The position numbers were made by a program, and so were the translations under genes. From contig DKWE01000132.1 of the NCBI GenBank assembly GCA_002491565.1, positions 1 to 15,144 on the forward strand: DNA of 15,144 nucleotides, in the 5' to 3' direction. Of the stretch, positions 6,873-14,418 are shown in pieces (position 1 is the first letter of the stretch; the number at the start of each line of letters is the position of its first letter). Source of the stretch: Lachnospiraceae bacterium UBA7160. GTDB taxonomy: Bacteria > Bacillota > Clostridia > Lachnospirales > Lachnospiraceae. Under the pieces are notes generated by a model, which was given only the letters and a program-made list of their open reading frames with translations, did no database searches and was not told the DNA's origin.

Positions 6873-9780
6873 GCAAAACGAGAGGAAGCCTCCCAAAATG
6901 GGCGGATCCCGTATGATTGTGCTTGCCGTTGTCTTCGCAGCTCTTGCGGCAGTTTTGGTGCAGAGATTGTTCTATCTGCAGGTAGTGCAGGGGGAGAATT
7001 ATCAGAGTAATTTTTCCCTCTCGATCCGCAAAGAGCGCACGCTGAAGAGCACGCGCGGCAATATCTATGACCGCAACGGAAAGCTGATTGCATATAATGA
7101 GCTTTCCTACTGCGTTACCTTTGAGGACAACGGAAGCTACGCGAGCACGCGGGTGAAAAATCTGGCGATTAACAGCATTCTTTACCACACAATCAAACTG
7201 ATTGAAGAACAGGGCGATTCGGTCGTGGATGATTTTAAAATCGAAAAGGCAAAAGACGGGAGCTGGCAGTATAATGTGTCTGGGTTCACGCTGAATCGCT
7301 TTAAGGCTGATATTTTTGGCCAGGCTTACATCCAGGATCTGAAAGAGGAGCAGCTGAATATGTCTGCGGAGGACCTGATGGAGCTTCTCTGCAGCACAGA
7401 ATATTATGGGGTCTCTGATCCTAAGATCACCGAGGCAGAGCGGGAGAAATATGACCTGCCGGCCAGCTATACGGACGAAGAGCTGCTTCAGCTTGTCACC
7501 CTGCGGGCGGCGATCGCCGCGAACAGCTTCCAGCGTTACCAGACTGTCACAATTGCGCGGGATGTCAGTGAGGAGACCGTGGCGCGCATCCTGGAAAATA
7601 CAGCAAAATTTCCAGGTATGGGGATCTCGGAAGAGTACCGCAGAATCTATGCAAACGCAGAGTATCTCGCTCCGCTGATAGGCTATACCGGCCAGATCTC
7701 CGCAGAGGAGCTGGAAGAGCTAAGAGAGATCGATGAGGATTATGACGCAACGGATGTGGTAGGAAAGACCGGACTGGAAAGTGTGCTGGAGACGACTCTT
7801 CAGGGCGAAAAGGGAACTGAGGTCCTCAAGGTGGACCGGTTTGGCCGGACACTTGAAGTCGAGTCGCGCGTGGAACCGCAGGCAGGGAAGGATGTCTATC
7901 TCACAATTGACATGGATCTTTCCAAGGCAGCCTATCAGATTCTGGAGCAGTATATTGCAGGCATCATTTATATTAAGCTGGTAGATGCAGAAGAGTTCAA
8001 CACGGACCTGGTTGAGTCTGCCGATCAGATTTTAATTCCGGTATACGATGTCTACTATGCGTTGTTTGAGAATAATGTACTGGACGTTGATCATCTAAAG
8101 TCAGAGGATGCAACGGACAATGAAAAGGAAGTCTATAATGCGTTTCTGGTCAAAGCTTCCGAGATCTTTGCGACGATAAAGACAGAGCTTTTGACGGAAG
8201 CGCCAACCGCGTATAAAGACCTGGAAGAAGAGTATCAGGCATATGAGTCCTATATTGTCAATGATATGCTGATGAAAGGCACTGGCATTTTGAATGAAGA
8301 TGCAGTAGACAAGACCGATCCCGTCTATGAGCAGTGGACAAAGGACGAATCCATCAGTCTGAAGGAGTATCTCACCTATGCGATCTCACAGAACTGGCTG
8401 GATATCACAAAGATTTCTCCGGATACCGCCTATATGAACACGGAAGAAATGTTCACGGCACTGGTGGATTACATTGCGGATTACCTCTACGATGATTCAG
8501 ATTTCTGTAAACAGGTATACCGGTATCTGCTGAAGGAGGACCGTATTAATGATGCAGAAATCTGTATGCTCCTGTTTGACCAGGGCGTGCTGGAAATGGA
8601 TGCCGATGCGTACAACCGGCTCGCGAATGGCTCATTGGATGGCTATACCTTTATACGAAACAAGATTTACAATCTGGAGATCCGCCCCTGCCAGCTGGCA
8701 CTGCGGCCATGCTCCGGCTCTATTGTCCTGACGGATCCGAATTCCGGTGAGACCTTGGCCTGTGTGACGTACCCGGGCTATGACAACAACCGGCTTGCAA
8801 ACGAAATGGACTCGGAATATTTCCTGAAGCTGAATACGGACAAGTCCTCTCCGTTTTACAGCCGTGCGACACAGGAGGCCATCGCCCCCGGCTCTACGTT
8901 CAAAATTGTCTCCGCAACAGCTGGCTATATGGAAGGAGTCATCAGCCTTGGGGAGGGGATTTACTGTACCGGTTCCTTTGATATTCCTCCGTTTGACACT
9001 CTGCCAATCAAGTGCTGGAACACATACGGGCATGGTGCCGAGACGGTGCAGACGGCGATCCGGGATTCGTGTAATTTCTTCTTCAACAGCGTAGGCTATC
9101 GGCTTGCGACACAGAGCGGCGAGTATGTGGAAGAAGATGGGATTGAGAAGCTGACCAAATACGCGTCTATGTTTGGGCTTGACGCAAAATCAGGACTGGA
9201 AGTACCTGAGACAACGCCAAACATCTCGAAGACGGATCCGGTCCGTTCCGCGATGGGACAGGCAGAGCATTTGTTTACAACGGCAGGTCTTGCCCGGTAT
9301 GTTACAACAATTGCGAACAGCGGCACCTGTTATGATCTGACGCTCGTGGACAAGATCGCAGATGCGTCAGGCAGTGTTTTAGAGAAAAATGAAGCAGATA
9401 TCCATGGTACTGTCGATCTGCCGCAGGAGCTGTGGGATACGATCCATGCCGGTATGCGCGGTGTCGTCCAGAACCACAAGGCTTTCAACACGCAGAATGC
9501 TCCGGAATTTAATGGAGCGAACGGCCTGGCGGTTGCCGGAAAAACCGGTACCGCGCAGCAGAGTACCGACAAGCCGAACCATGGCCTGTTCATTGGTTAT
9601 GCGCCATATGCAGATCCGGAAATTGCGCTGGCAGTCCGTATCACAAATGGCTACAGTTCCACGAATGCGGCTCTGGTCGCACGCGATGTCCTCTCCTATT
9701 ATTTTGAACTTCAGGATGAGGAAGAGCTGATTACCGGACATGCATCGATGGCAGATGAAACGACCACATTCACGGATTAA
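6865..9780 (+). CDS. mrdA: Penicillin-binding protein 2, elongation transpeptidase
   Basis: A class B penicillin-binding protein that cross-links peptidoglycan together with RodA. The order is a short cytoplasmic tail, one membrane segment (about 15-33), the PBP dimerisation region with R-G-N-I-Y-D-R-N-G-K-L-I-A (about 71-83) and T-G-L-E-S-V-L-E, then the transpeptidase domain. Catalytic motifs are complete: S-T-F-K (Ser677, Lys680), S-C-N (735-737) and K-T-G (893-895). At 971 residues it is much longer than the roughly 600-700 of most PBP2 proteins. The extra length is mainly an acidic, helix-rich stretch at about 367-615, between the end of the dimerisation region (D-V-Y-L-T-I-D-M-D-L) and the start of the catalytic domain (S-G-S-I-V-L-T-D-P-N-S-G-E). 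It starts with TTG and overlaps mreD by 8 bases, implying translational coupling. Confidence 0.95.
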   Translation: MFEQNERKPPKMGGSRMIVLAVVFAALAAVLVQRLFYLQVVQGENYQSNFSLSIRKERTLKSTRGNIYDRNGKLIAYNELSYCVTFEDNGSYASTRVKNLAINSILYHTIKLIEEQGDSVVDDFKIEKAKDGSWQYNVSGFTLNRFKADIFGQAYIQDLKEEQLNMSAEDLMELLCSTEYYGVSDPKITEAEREKYDLPASYTDEELLQLVTLRAAIAANSFQRYQTVTIARDVSEETVARILENTAKFPGMGISEEYRRIYANAEYLAPLIGYTGQISAEELEELREIDEDYDATDVVGKTGLESVLETTLQGEKGTEVLKVDRFGRTLEVESRVEPQAGKDVYLTIDMDLSKAAYQILEQYIAGIIYIKLVDAEEFNTDLVESADQILIPVYDVYYALFENNVLDVDHLKSEDATDNEKEVYNAFLVKASEIFATIKTELLTEAPTAYKDLEEEYQAYESYIVNDMLMKGTGILNEDAVDKTDPVYEQWTKDESISLKEYLTYAISQNWLDITKISPDTAYMNTEEMFTALVDYIADYLYDDSDFCKQVYRYLLKEDRINDAEICMLLFDQGVLEMDADAYNRLANGSLDGYTFIRNKIYNLEIRPCQLALRPCSGSIVLTDPNSGETLACVTYPGYDNNRLANEMDSEYFLKLNTDKSSPFYSRATQEAIAPGSTFKIVSATAGYMEGVISLGEGIYCTGSFDIPPFDTLPIKCWNTYGHGAETVQTAIRDSCNFFFNSVGYRLATQSGEYVEEDGIEKLTKYASMFGLDAKSGLEVPETTPNISKTDPVRSAMGQAEHLFTTAGLARYVTTIANSGTCYDLTLVDKIADASGSVLEKNEADIHGTVDLPQELWDTIHAGMRGVVQNHKAFNTQNAPEFNGANGLAVAGKTGTAQQSTDKPNHGLFIGYAPYADPEIALAVRITNGYSSTNAALVARDVLSYYFELQDEEELITGHASMADETTTFTD

Positions 9781-9858
9781 TGGGAAGAGCACAGAAGAGA
9801 CACGGGACGGAATGGTTGCTCATTCGTGACGGTGGCAGGTACATCAGGATGTTTCAAT

Positions 9859-10617
9859 ATGGAAGGAAGGGAATTGGTTGTGGAGCGCAGCGCTGTCGTA
9901 CTAAAGAGCAACCCTTATGGGATTATCGTAAGTCTTGACCCGGATTTGCCGTTTGCAGATTTAAAGCAGGCAGTCGGGGAAAAGTTCCGGATATCCGCTG
10001 CATTTTTTAAAGATGCAAAGCTGGTGCTGACTTTCCGGGGACGGGAGCTGACGCGGGAGCAGGAAAACCTGCTGGTAGAAGAAATTGTACAAAATTCCAG
10101 AATCCAGGTAGTCTGCATTCTGGACGAAAACCAGCAGACAAAAGAACTGTACCGGACGACGCTGGAGCGCGCCGAGGAAAAGCGAAAAGAGAGTGAGGGC
10201 TGTTTCTACCGGGGGACTCTGCGCTCCGGGCAGGTGCTGGAGATGGAGACGAGCGTGGTCATCATCGGAGATGTCAATCCGGGGGCCCAGGTTGTTTCAA
10301 AGGGCAGCATTGTAGTGCTCGGCTGCTGTATGGGGAATCTCTATGCAGGGGCGTCCGGAGACCGGAACTGTTTCGCCGCAGCCCTGACAATGAAACCGAT
10401 GCAGATTCGCATCGCAGACCGCATCGCGCGCAGCGCGATTGTAAAGAGAAAGGATTCCGGAGAATATCCAATCGATCCGAAGATTGCTTTTATCAGGGAG
10501 GACCACCTCCAGTTTCGTCCAATTACGAGTGAAGCGCTCGGAGAGTATCTTACTTTGCCAGGTGCAGAAGGATTAAGTGGACGGAACCAGCAGGAGGGAG
10601 AAGCTACAAAAAGATAA
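9859..10617 (+). CDS. minC: Septum site-determining protein MinC
   Basis: The division inhibitor that blocks FtsZ ring assembly away from midcell when recruited to the membrane by MinD. The N-terminal domain begins A-V-V-L-K-S-N-P-Y-G-I. The C-terminal beta-helix domain is clear from R-G-T-L-R-S-G-Q, V-V-I-I-G-D-V-N-P-G-A and M-Q-I-R-I-A-D-R-I-A-R, which dimerises and binds MinD. The frame is open from a GTG at 9826 that lacks a binding site. ATG 9859 has AGGA nine bases upstream (252 residues), and GTG 9880, after GGAAGG, would start right at the conserved domain, so either may be used. After the conserved domain, about 40 residues ending in a polar E-G-E-A-T-K-R tail are poorly conserved. 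It lies 78 bases after the PBP2 gene and 41 before minD. Confidence 0.92.
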   Translation: MEGRELVVERSAVVLKSNPYGIIVSLDPDLPFADLKQAVGEKFRISAAFFKDAKLVLTFRGRELTREQENLLVEEIVQNSRIQVVCILDENQQTKELYRTTLERAEEKRKESEGCFYRGTLRSGQVLEMETSVVIIGDVNPGAQVVSKGSIVVLGCCMGNLYAGASGDRNCFAAALTMKPMQIRIADRIARSAIVKRKDSGEYPIDPKIAFIREDHLQFRPITSEALGEYLTLPGAEGLSGRNQQEGEATKR

Positions 10618-10658
10618 CCAGAACTGAACAGATCAAGCAATGCCAGGAGGATGGATGT

Positions 10659-11450
10659 ATGAGTAAAGTAATTGTAGTGACATCCGGGAAGGGCGGAGTC
10701 GGGAAGACGACTTCAGCTGCCAATATTGGTGCGGGTCTCGCGCGGATGAAGAAAAAAGTGGTGCTGGTGGATACGGATATCGGACTGCGGAACCTTGATG
10801 TCGTCATGGGCCTTGAAAACCGTATTATCTACAATCTGGTAGATGTGGTGGAAGGGAACTGCCGGATCCGGCAGGCATTGATCAAGGACCGCCATGACCC
10901 GAACCTGTACCTGCTGCCTTCCGCGCAGACGCGTGACAAGAGCGCGGTAAGCCCGGAACAGATGATCAAGCTGGTGGAAGGTCTGAAGCCGCTCTTCGAC
11001 TATATCCTGCTGGATTGTCCGGCGGGTATTGAACAGGGCTTCCGCAATGCGATTGCCGCTGCGGACCAGGCGGTCGTGGTTACGACACCAGAGGTGTCAG
11101 CGATCCGTGATGCAGACCGCATTATCGGGCTTCTGGAGGCCGACGGCATCAAAAAGATTGACCTTGTAATCAACCGGATCCGCGTGGATATGGTGCGGTG
11201 CGGTGAAATGATGTCAACGGAGGATGTTCTTGATATCCTTGCGGTCAATCTGCTCGGCGCAGTTCCGGATGAAGAAAGTGTTGTCATCGCGGCAAATCAC
11301 GGAGAGCCGGTCGTCGGAAGCAGTTCTCTTGCCGGACAGGCTTACATGAACATTGCGCGCAGGCTGGACGGGGAGACCGTTCCGCTTCTGGAGCTTGAGA
11401 CCCAGGGAACCTTTCTGCAGAAGGTCGCCTCCTTCTTTCGGATCAAGTAG
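10659..11450 (+). CDS. minD: Septum site-determining protein MinD
   Basis: A membrane-associated P-loop ATPase of the ParA/MinD class that recruits MinC to the membrane. The deviant Walker A motif K-G-G-V-G-K-T-T (11-18) has both lysines. V-D-T-D-I-G-L-R-N-L-D follows at about 38-48, and L-D-C-P-A-G-I-E is the Walker B region. The last residues, T-F-L-Q-K-V-A-S-F-F-R-I-K, form the amphipathic membrane-targeting helix. The length of 263 is typical. The start is fixed by AGGAGG eight bases before the ATG. The minE gene follows after 9 bases, with its binding site overlapping the minD stop. Confidence 0.97.
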   Translation: MSKVIVVTSGKGGVGKTTSAANIGAGLARMKKKVVLVDTDIGLRNLDVVMGLENRIIYNLVDVVEGNCRIRQALIKDRHDPNLYLLPSAQTRDKSAVSPEQMIKLVEGLKPLFDYILLDCPAGIEQGFRNAIAAADQAVVVTTPEVSAIRDADRIIGLLEADGIKKIDLVINRIRVDMVRCGEMMSTEDVLDILAVNLLGAVPDEESVVIAANHGEPVVGSSSLAGQAYMNIARRLDGETVPLLELETQGTFLQKVASFFRIK

Positions 11451-11459
11451 GAGGTTTGG

Positions 11460-11702
11460 ATGAAGCACAGACGCATTTCCTTACAGACATCCGGGCAAAT
11501 CGCACGGGCGCGCACAGAGCTGACAGTTGCTTCTGACCGCTTGAGCTGCATCCCGGAAGAGATTGGACAGATGAGGAGAGAGCTCGCGGAGGTTTTGGAT
11601 AAATACATGGAACTGGATAAGGATCTGTTTGAAGTACGGCTTGAGATAGCCCGCAAGAATGATCGGGGAGTGAAAGATGCTAAGACAATACAAATTAAGT
11701 GA
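11460..11702 (+). CDS. minE: Cell division topological specificity factor MinE
   Basis: An 80-residue MinE, the factor that stimulates MinD ATPase and confines MinCD to the poles. The anti-MinCD segment I-A-R-A-R-T-E-L-T-V-A (14-24) aligns with the family's I-A-K-E-R-L-x-x-x-x-A, and the dimerisation region has the typical R-R-E-L-A-E-V-L-D-K-Y-M-E-L-D (about 39-53). TAGGAGG overlapping the minD stop fixes the ATG, and an in-frame stop only four codons upstream excludes a longer start. The N-terminus (MKHRRISLQTS) lacks the L-x-x-F-F hydrophobic patch that usually binds membrane. Its 3' end overlaps rodA by 26 bases. Confidence 0.88.
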   Translation: MKHRRISLQTSGQIARARTELTVASDRLSCIPEEIGQMRRELAEVLDKYMELDKDLFEVRLEIARKNDRGVKDAKTIQIK

Positions 11703-12780
11703 TTACCGGTTTCGCCTGATTCTCTGGATCGGGGCGCTTGCCTCTCTGGGAATCCTGGTAATCGGGAGCGCGAACGCCGCCTATCAGACACGGCAGATAT
11801 TTGGACTGACACTCGGTATCACGCTGATGGTCATCGTCTCGCTGTTTGACTATACCTGGGTTTTGAATTTTTACTGGCTGATCTACCTTGCATCTGCCGG
11901 ACTTCTTGCATTGGTTTTGGTAGCAGGGAGAGAAGTCGCAGGGGCGAAGCGGTGGCTTAATATCGGCGGTTTTCAGTTTCAGCCATCCGATATCGTGAAA
12001 ATAATGCTGATTGTCTTTTTCGCCCGCTTTTTCGAAGAGCGGGAGGATGAGATAAGTAAGCTGAAGACGATTTTATTTTCACTGGCGCTGATTGCTGTTC
12101 CACTGGCACTGATTTTGAAAGAGCCGGATCTGTCTACCACAATTGTTGTAGCAGTGGTGTTCTGCACGCTCATTTTCATGGCGGGCTTAAGCTACAAAAT
12201 TGTGGGCGGCATCCTTGTGGTGTGCATCCCGGTTGCTGTCATCCTGATGAGCATCATTGTCCAGCCGGATCAGCAGCTGATTCGCAGTTACCAGCTGAAC
12301 CGTGTATATGCATGGCTGTGGCCTGAGGAATACCCGGATCTGGCACAGCAGCAGCAGAATTCGATCATCGCGATTGGTTCCGGTCAGCTCTATGGCAAGG
12401 GCTTGAACAATGATGAGGTTGATTCAGTAAAAAATGCGAAATTTATCATGGAAGGACAGACCGATTTCATTTTTTCGGTTGCCGGAGAGGAGCTTGGCTT
12501 CGTAGGCTGCTGTATCATTGTAGCGCTGGAATTTTTAATTGCCCTGGAATGTCTTTTGATTGGAAGGAGGGCCAAAGTGCTGTCGGGAACACTGATCTGC
12601 TGCGGCATGGCCGCGCTGATTTTCTTCCAGACCTTTGTCAATGTTGCAGTGACGACCGGCGTCATTCCGAATACCGGCATCACCCTGCCATTTGTGAGCT
12701 ATGGACTGACCTCGCTGGTCAGCTTCTGTATTGGTATCGGGATGGTACTGAATGTCGGGCTTCAGACGCGCAGATATTGA
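11677..12780 (+). CDS. rodA: Peptidoglycan glycosyltransferase RodA (SEDS family)
   Basis: A polytopic membrane glycan polymerase that elongates peptidoglycan from lipid II in complex with PBP2. The 367 residues contain about ten membrane segments. Family signatures are K-R-W-L-N-I-G-G-F-Q-F-Q-P-S-D, K-E-P-D-L-S-T-T, A-I-G-S-G-Q-L-Y-G-K-G, and T-D-F-I-F-S-V-A-G-E-E-L-G with the catalytic aspartate at 263. The end, F-V-S-Y-G-L-T-S-L, is also typical. GGGGAG six bases upstream of ATG 11677 lies inside minE, so rodA translation is probably coupled to it. The presence of PBP2 in the same locus favours RodA over FtsW or SpoVE. Confidence 0.95.
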   Translation: MLRQYKLSDYRFRLILWIGALASLGILVIGSANAAYQTRQIFGLTLGITLMVIVSLFDYTWVLNFYWLIYLASAGLLALVLVAGREVAGAKRWLNIGGFQFQPSDIVKIMLIVFFARFFEEREDEISKLKTILFSLALIAVPLALILKEPDLSTTIVVAVVFCTLIFMAGLSYKIVGGILVVCIPVAVILMSIIVQPDQQLIRSYQLNRVYAWLWPEEYPDLAQQQQNSIIAIGSGQLYGKGLNNDEVDSVKNAKFIMEGQTDFIFSVAGEELGFVGCCIIVALEFLIALECLLIGRRAKVLSGTLICCGMAALIFFQTFVNVAVTTGVIPNTGITLPFVSYGLTSLVSFCIGIGMVLNVGLQTRRY

Positions 12781-12859
12781 TCTCCCCTGTAATACGGATG
12801 TGTGGCACTTGAGCATCACAAACTTTTTACGCGAAATATTTAAAAGGAGGTAAGATACC

Positions 12860-13255
12860 ATGAATGTAGCATTTGTTGCGCACGACGCAAAAAAGAAACT
12901 GATGCAGAATCTCTGCATCGCATACCGCAATATTCTGGCAAGGCATGAACTCTATGCGACTGGCACAACTGGAAGGCTGATTGAGGAGGCAACAAATCTG
13001 AACCTCCATAAATTCCTCGCAGGACACATTGGCGGAGAGGAGCAGCTCGGTGCCATGGTGGAGCAGAATCAGATCGACCTGGTAATTTTTTTCCGGGATC
13101 CGCTTGGCGGCCGGCACAATGAGCCGGATATCAATAAAGCAATCCGGCTGTGTGACCTTCATAATGTACCGCTTGCGACCAACATCGCTTCCGCGGAGAT
13201 GCTGTTAAAATCTTTAGACAGAGGAGATCTTGAGTGGCGTGAAATGTACAAATAA
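12860..13255 (+). CDS. mgsA: Methylglyoxal synthase (active site altered)
   Basis: A cytoplasmic enzyme that converts dihydroxyacetone phosphate to methylglyoxal and phosphate, a bypass relieving sugar-phosphate stress. At 131 residues it has the usual single-domain length. It keeps F-V-A-H-D-A-K-K-K (His8, Asp9), the phosphate loop A-T-G-T-T-G (33-38), F-F-R-D-P-L (Asp80) and E-P-D (Asp90). Compared with the Escherichia coli enzyme, residue 60 is Glu where the catalytic base Asp71 stands, residue 87 is Asn where His98 stands (a His sits one place earlier), and S-G-P before the base is A-G-H. Activity should therefore not be assumed. AAAGGAGG ten bases upstream fixes the start. It lies 79 bases after rodA, and its end overlaps the carboxypeptidase gene by 26 bases. 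Confidence 0.93.
   Translation: MNVAFVAHDAKKKLMQNLCIAYRNILARHELYATGTTGRLIEEATNLNLHKFLAGHIGGEEQLGAMVEQNQIDLVIFFRDPLGGRHNEPDINKAIRLCDLHNVPLATNIASAEMLLKSLDRGDLEWREMYK
13221..13226 (+). promoter_or_regulatory. Ribosome binding site inside the end of mgsA
   Basis: GAGGAG is three bases before TTG 13230 and twelve before the in-frame GTG 13239. Neither spacing is ideal, so the start of the carboxypeptidase is uncertain by three codons. Confidence 0.5.
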
Positions 13256-14321
13256 TCTGGAACATCCGCCTGGCTACACGCAGCGGGAATGGGCACGGGT
13301 TCTGCAGCGGGAGGCGGAAGAAAAACGAAAGCAGCGGTCGCTTTTGCTGGCCTTGCTCGGGCTTCTGGCAGCAACAGTCCTTCTGGCTTTTCTGGTCTAC
13401 TATTTTGTTCTGCGCTCGCATGATTATGAGCTTGAGGTATCCTATGACCGGACAGATACTGTCCTCAGCGCCGGAACGAGCCTGTCATATGGCAATTTAG
13501 CTGATTCATATGCGAGTGGTTTGTGTATTGCCAGCGGGGATACGAATATCGGGGCGCTCTCTCTAAGTGCATACTCGGCTGCCCTGTTCAATCTGAATGA
13601 GGAGCAGACGGTCTACGCGAAGGATATTTTCACGAGCCGTTCTCCTGCGAGTATCACGAAAATCATGACCGCGCTCGTTACGCTCCGCTATGGAAATCTG
13701 GATGATCTGGTGACTGTCACGGAGACCGCAAAGGATATTGAGTACGGTTCTTCTGTTTGCGATATCAAGGTAGGGGATGTCCTCTCATTGCGTCAGCTGC
13801 TCTACGGCATGATGGTCGCCTCAGGAAATGATGCCGCGATGATGATCGCAGAGCACGTCGGAGGCTCAGTCAGCAACTTTGTTGCTATGATGAACAGCGA
13901 GGCAGCCAAAATCGGCGCGACCAATTCGCATTTTACCAATCCACATGGCCTGACGGATTCCGATCACTATATGTCTGCTTACGACATCTATCTGATTTTT
14001 CAGGAAGCGATGTCCTACGATGTATTCCTTGATATTATCAGCAGGAAAAATTATTATGCAGAGTATACGCGTGGAGATGGCACAGCTGCAGCTGTGACCT
14101 GGGAATCGACGAATCATTACTTTACAAACGATGCAGAGCCGCCGGAGGATGTCATTGTTTACGGCGGCAAGACTGGTACAACGGATGATGCTGGTGCCTG
14201 CCTCTCGCTTCTCGCAAAAGACCGCTATGGCAACCCTTATCTCGCCGTCATTCTGCATTCGGATTCCAAGGATACCCTTTATCCGGAGATGAACCAGCTG
14301 CTGTCTTTGATTGAGAAGTAA
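13230..14321 (+). CDS. D-alanyl-D-alanine carboxypeptidase, membrane-anchored
   Basis: A serine D,D-carboxypeptidase of the S11 (PBP5/DacA) family that removes the terminal D-Ala from peptidoglycan pentapeptides outside the membrane. Active-site motifs are S-I-T-K (Ser141, Lys144), S-G-N (198-200) and K-T-G (314-316). The N-terminus is not a cleavable signal: about 35 polar, charged residues (E-W-A-R-V-L-Q-R-E-A-E-E-K-R-K) precede one membrane segment (about 38-60), making a bitopic protein with a cytoplasmic tail. The chain ends about 47 residues after K-T-G, so the PBP5 C-terminal beta domain and amphipathic anchor are absent. The start is TTG 13230 or GTG 13239. It overlaps mgsA and closes the cell-shape locus. 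Confidence 0.9.
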   Translation: MSGVKCTNNLEHPPGYTQREWARVLQREAEEKRKQRSLLLALLGLLAATVLLAFLVYYFVLRSHDYELEVSYDRTDTVLSAGTSLSYGNLADSYASGLCIASGDTNIGALSLSAYSAALFNLNEEQTVYAKDIFTSRSPASITKIMTALVTLRYGNLDDLVTVTETAKDIEYGSSVCDIKVGDVLSLRQLLYGMMVASGNDAAMMIAEHVGGSVSNFVAMMNSEAAKIGATNSHFTNPHGLTDSDHYMSAYDIYLIFQEAMSYDVFLDIISRKNYYAEYTRGDGTAAAVTWESTNHYFTNDAEPPEDVIVYGGKTGTTDDAGACLSLLAKDRYGNPYLAVILHSDSKDTLYPEMNQLLSLIEK

Positions 14322-14348
14322 TATTGACTGATTATTTCGAATTGGGTG

Positions 14349-14377
14349 TTGTAATTTCGGGCGAAATAGACTATAAT
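14349..14377 (+). promoter_or_regulatory. Promoter with embedded palindrome
   Basis: TTGTAA (14349-14354), a 17-base spacer and a perfect TATAAT (14372-14377) form a strong vegetative promoter for the P-loop gene, with transcription starting near 14384. The spacer contains ATTTCG-GG-CGAAAT (14354-14367), a perfect 6-bp inverted repeat, and a further ATTTCGAA copy lies at 14334-14341. A repressor bound here would block polymerase directly, which is inference. Confidence 0.65.
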
Positions 14378-14418
14378 GGCAACAGGAAAGATATCCGCTA
14401 CTAAAGGAGGAGATTACC

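Noticed and set aside
12809..12840. Promoter between rodA and mgsA (TTGAGC box)
   Set aside because: No acceptable -10 box stands at 16-18 bases, so the evidence is too weak to list.
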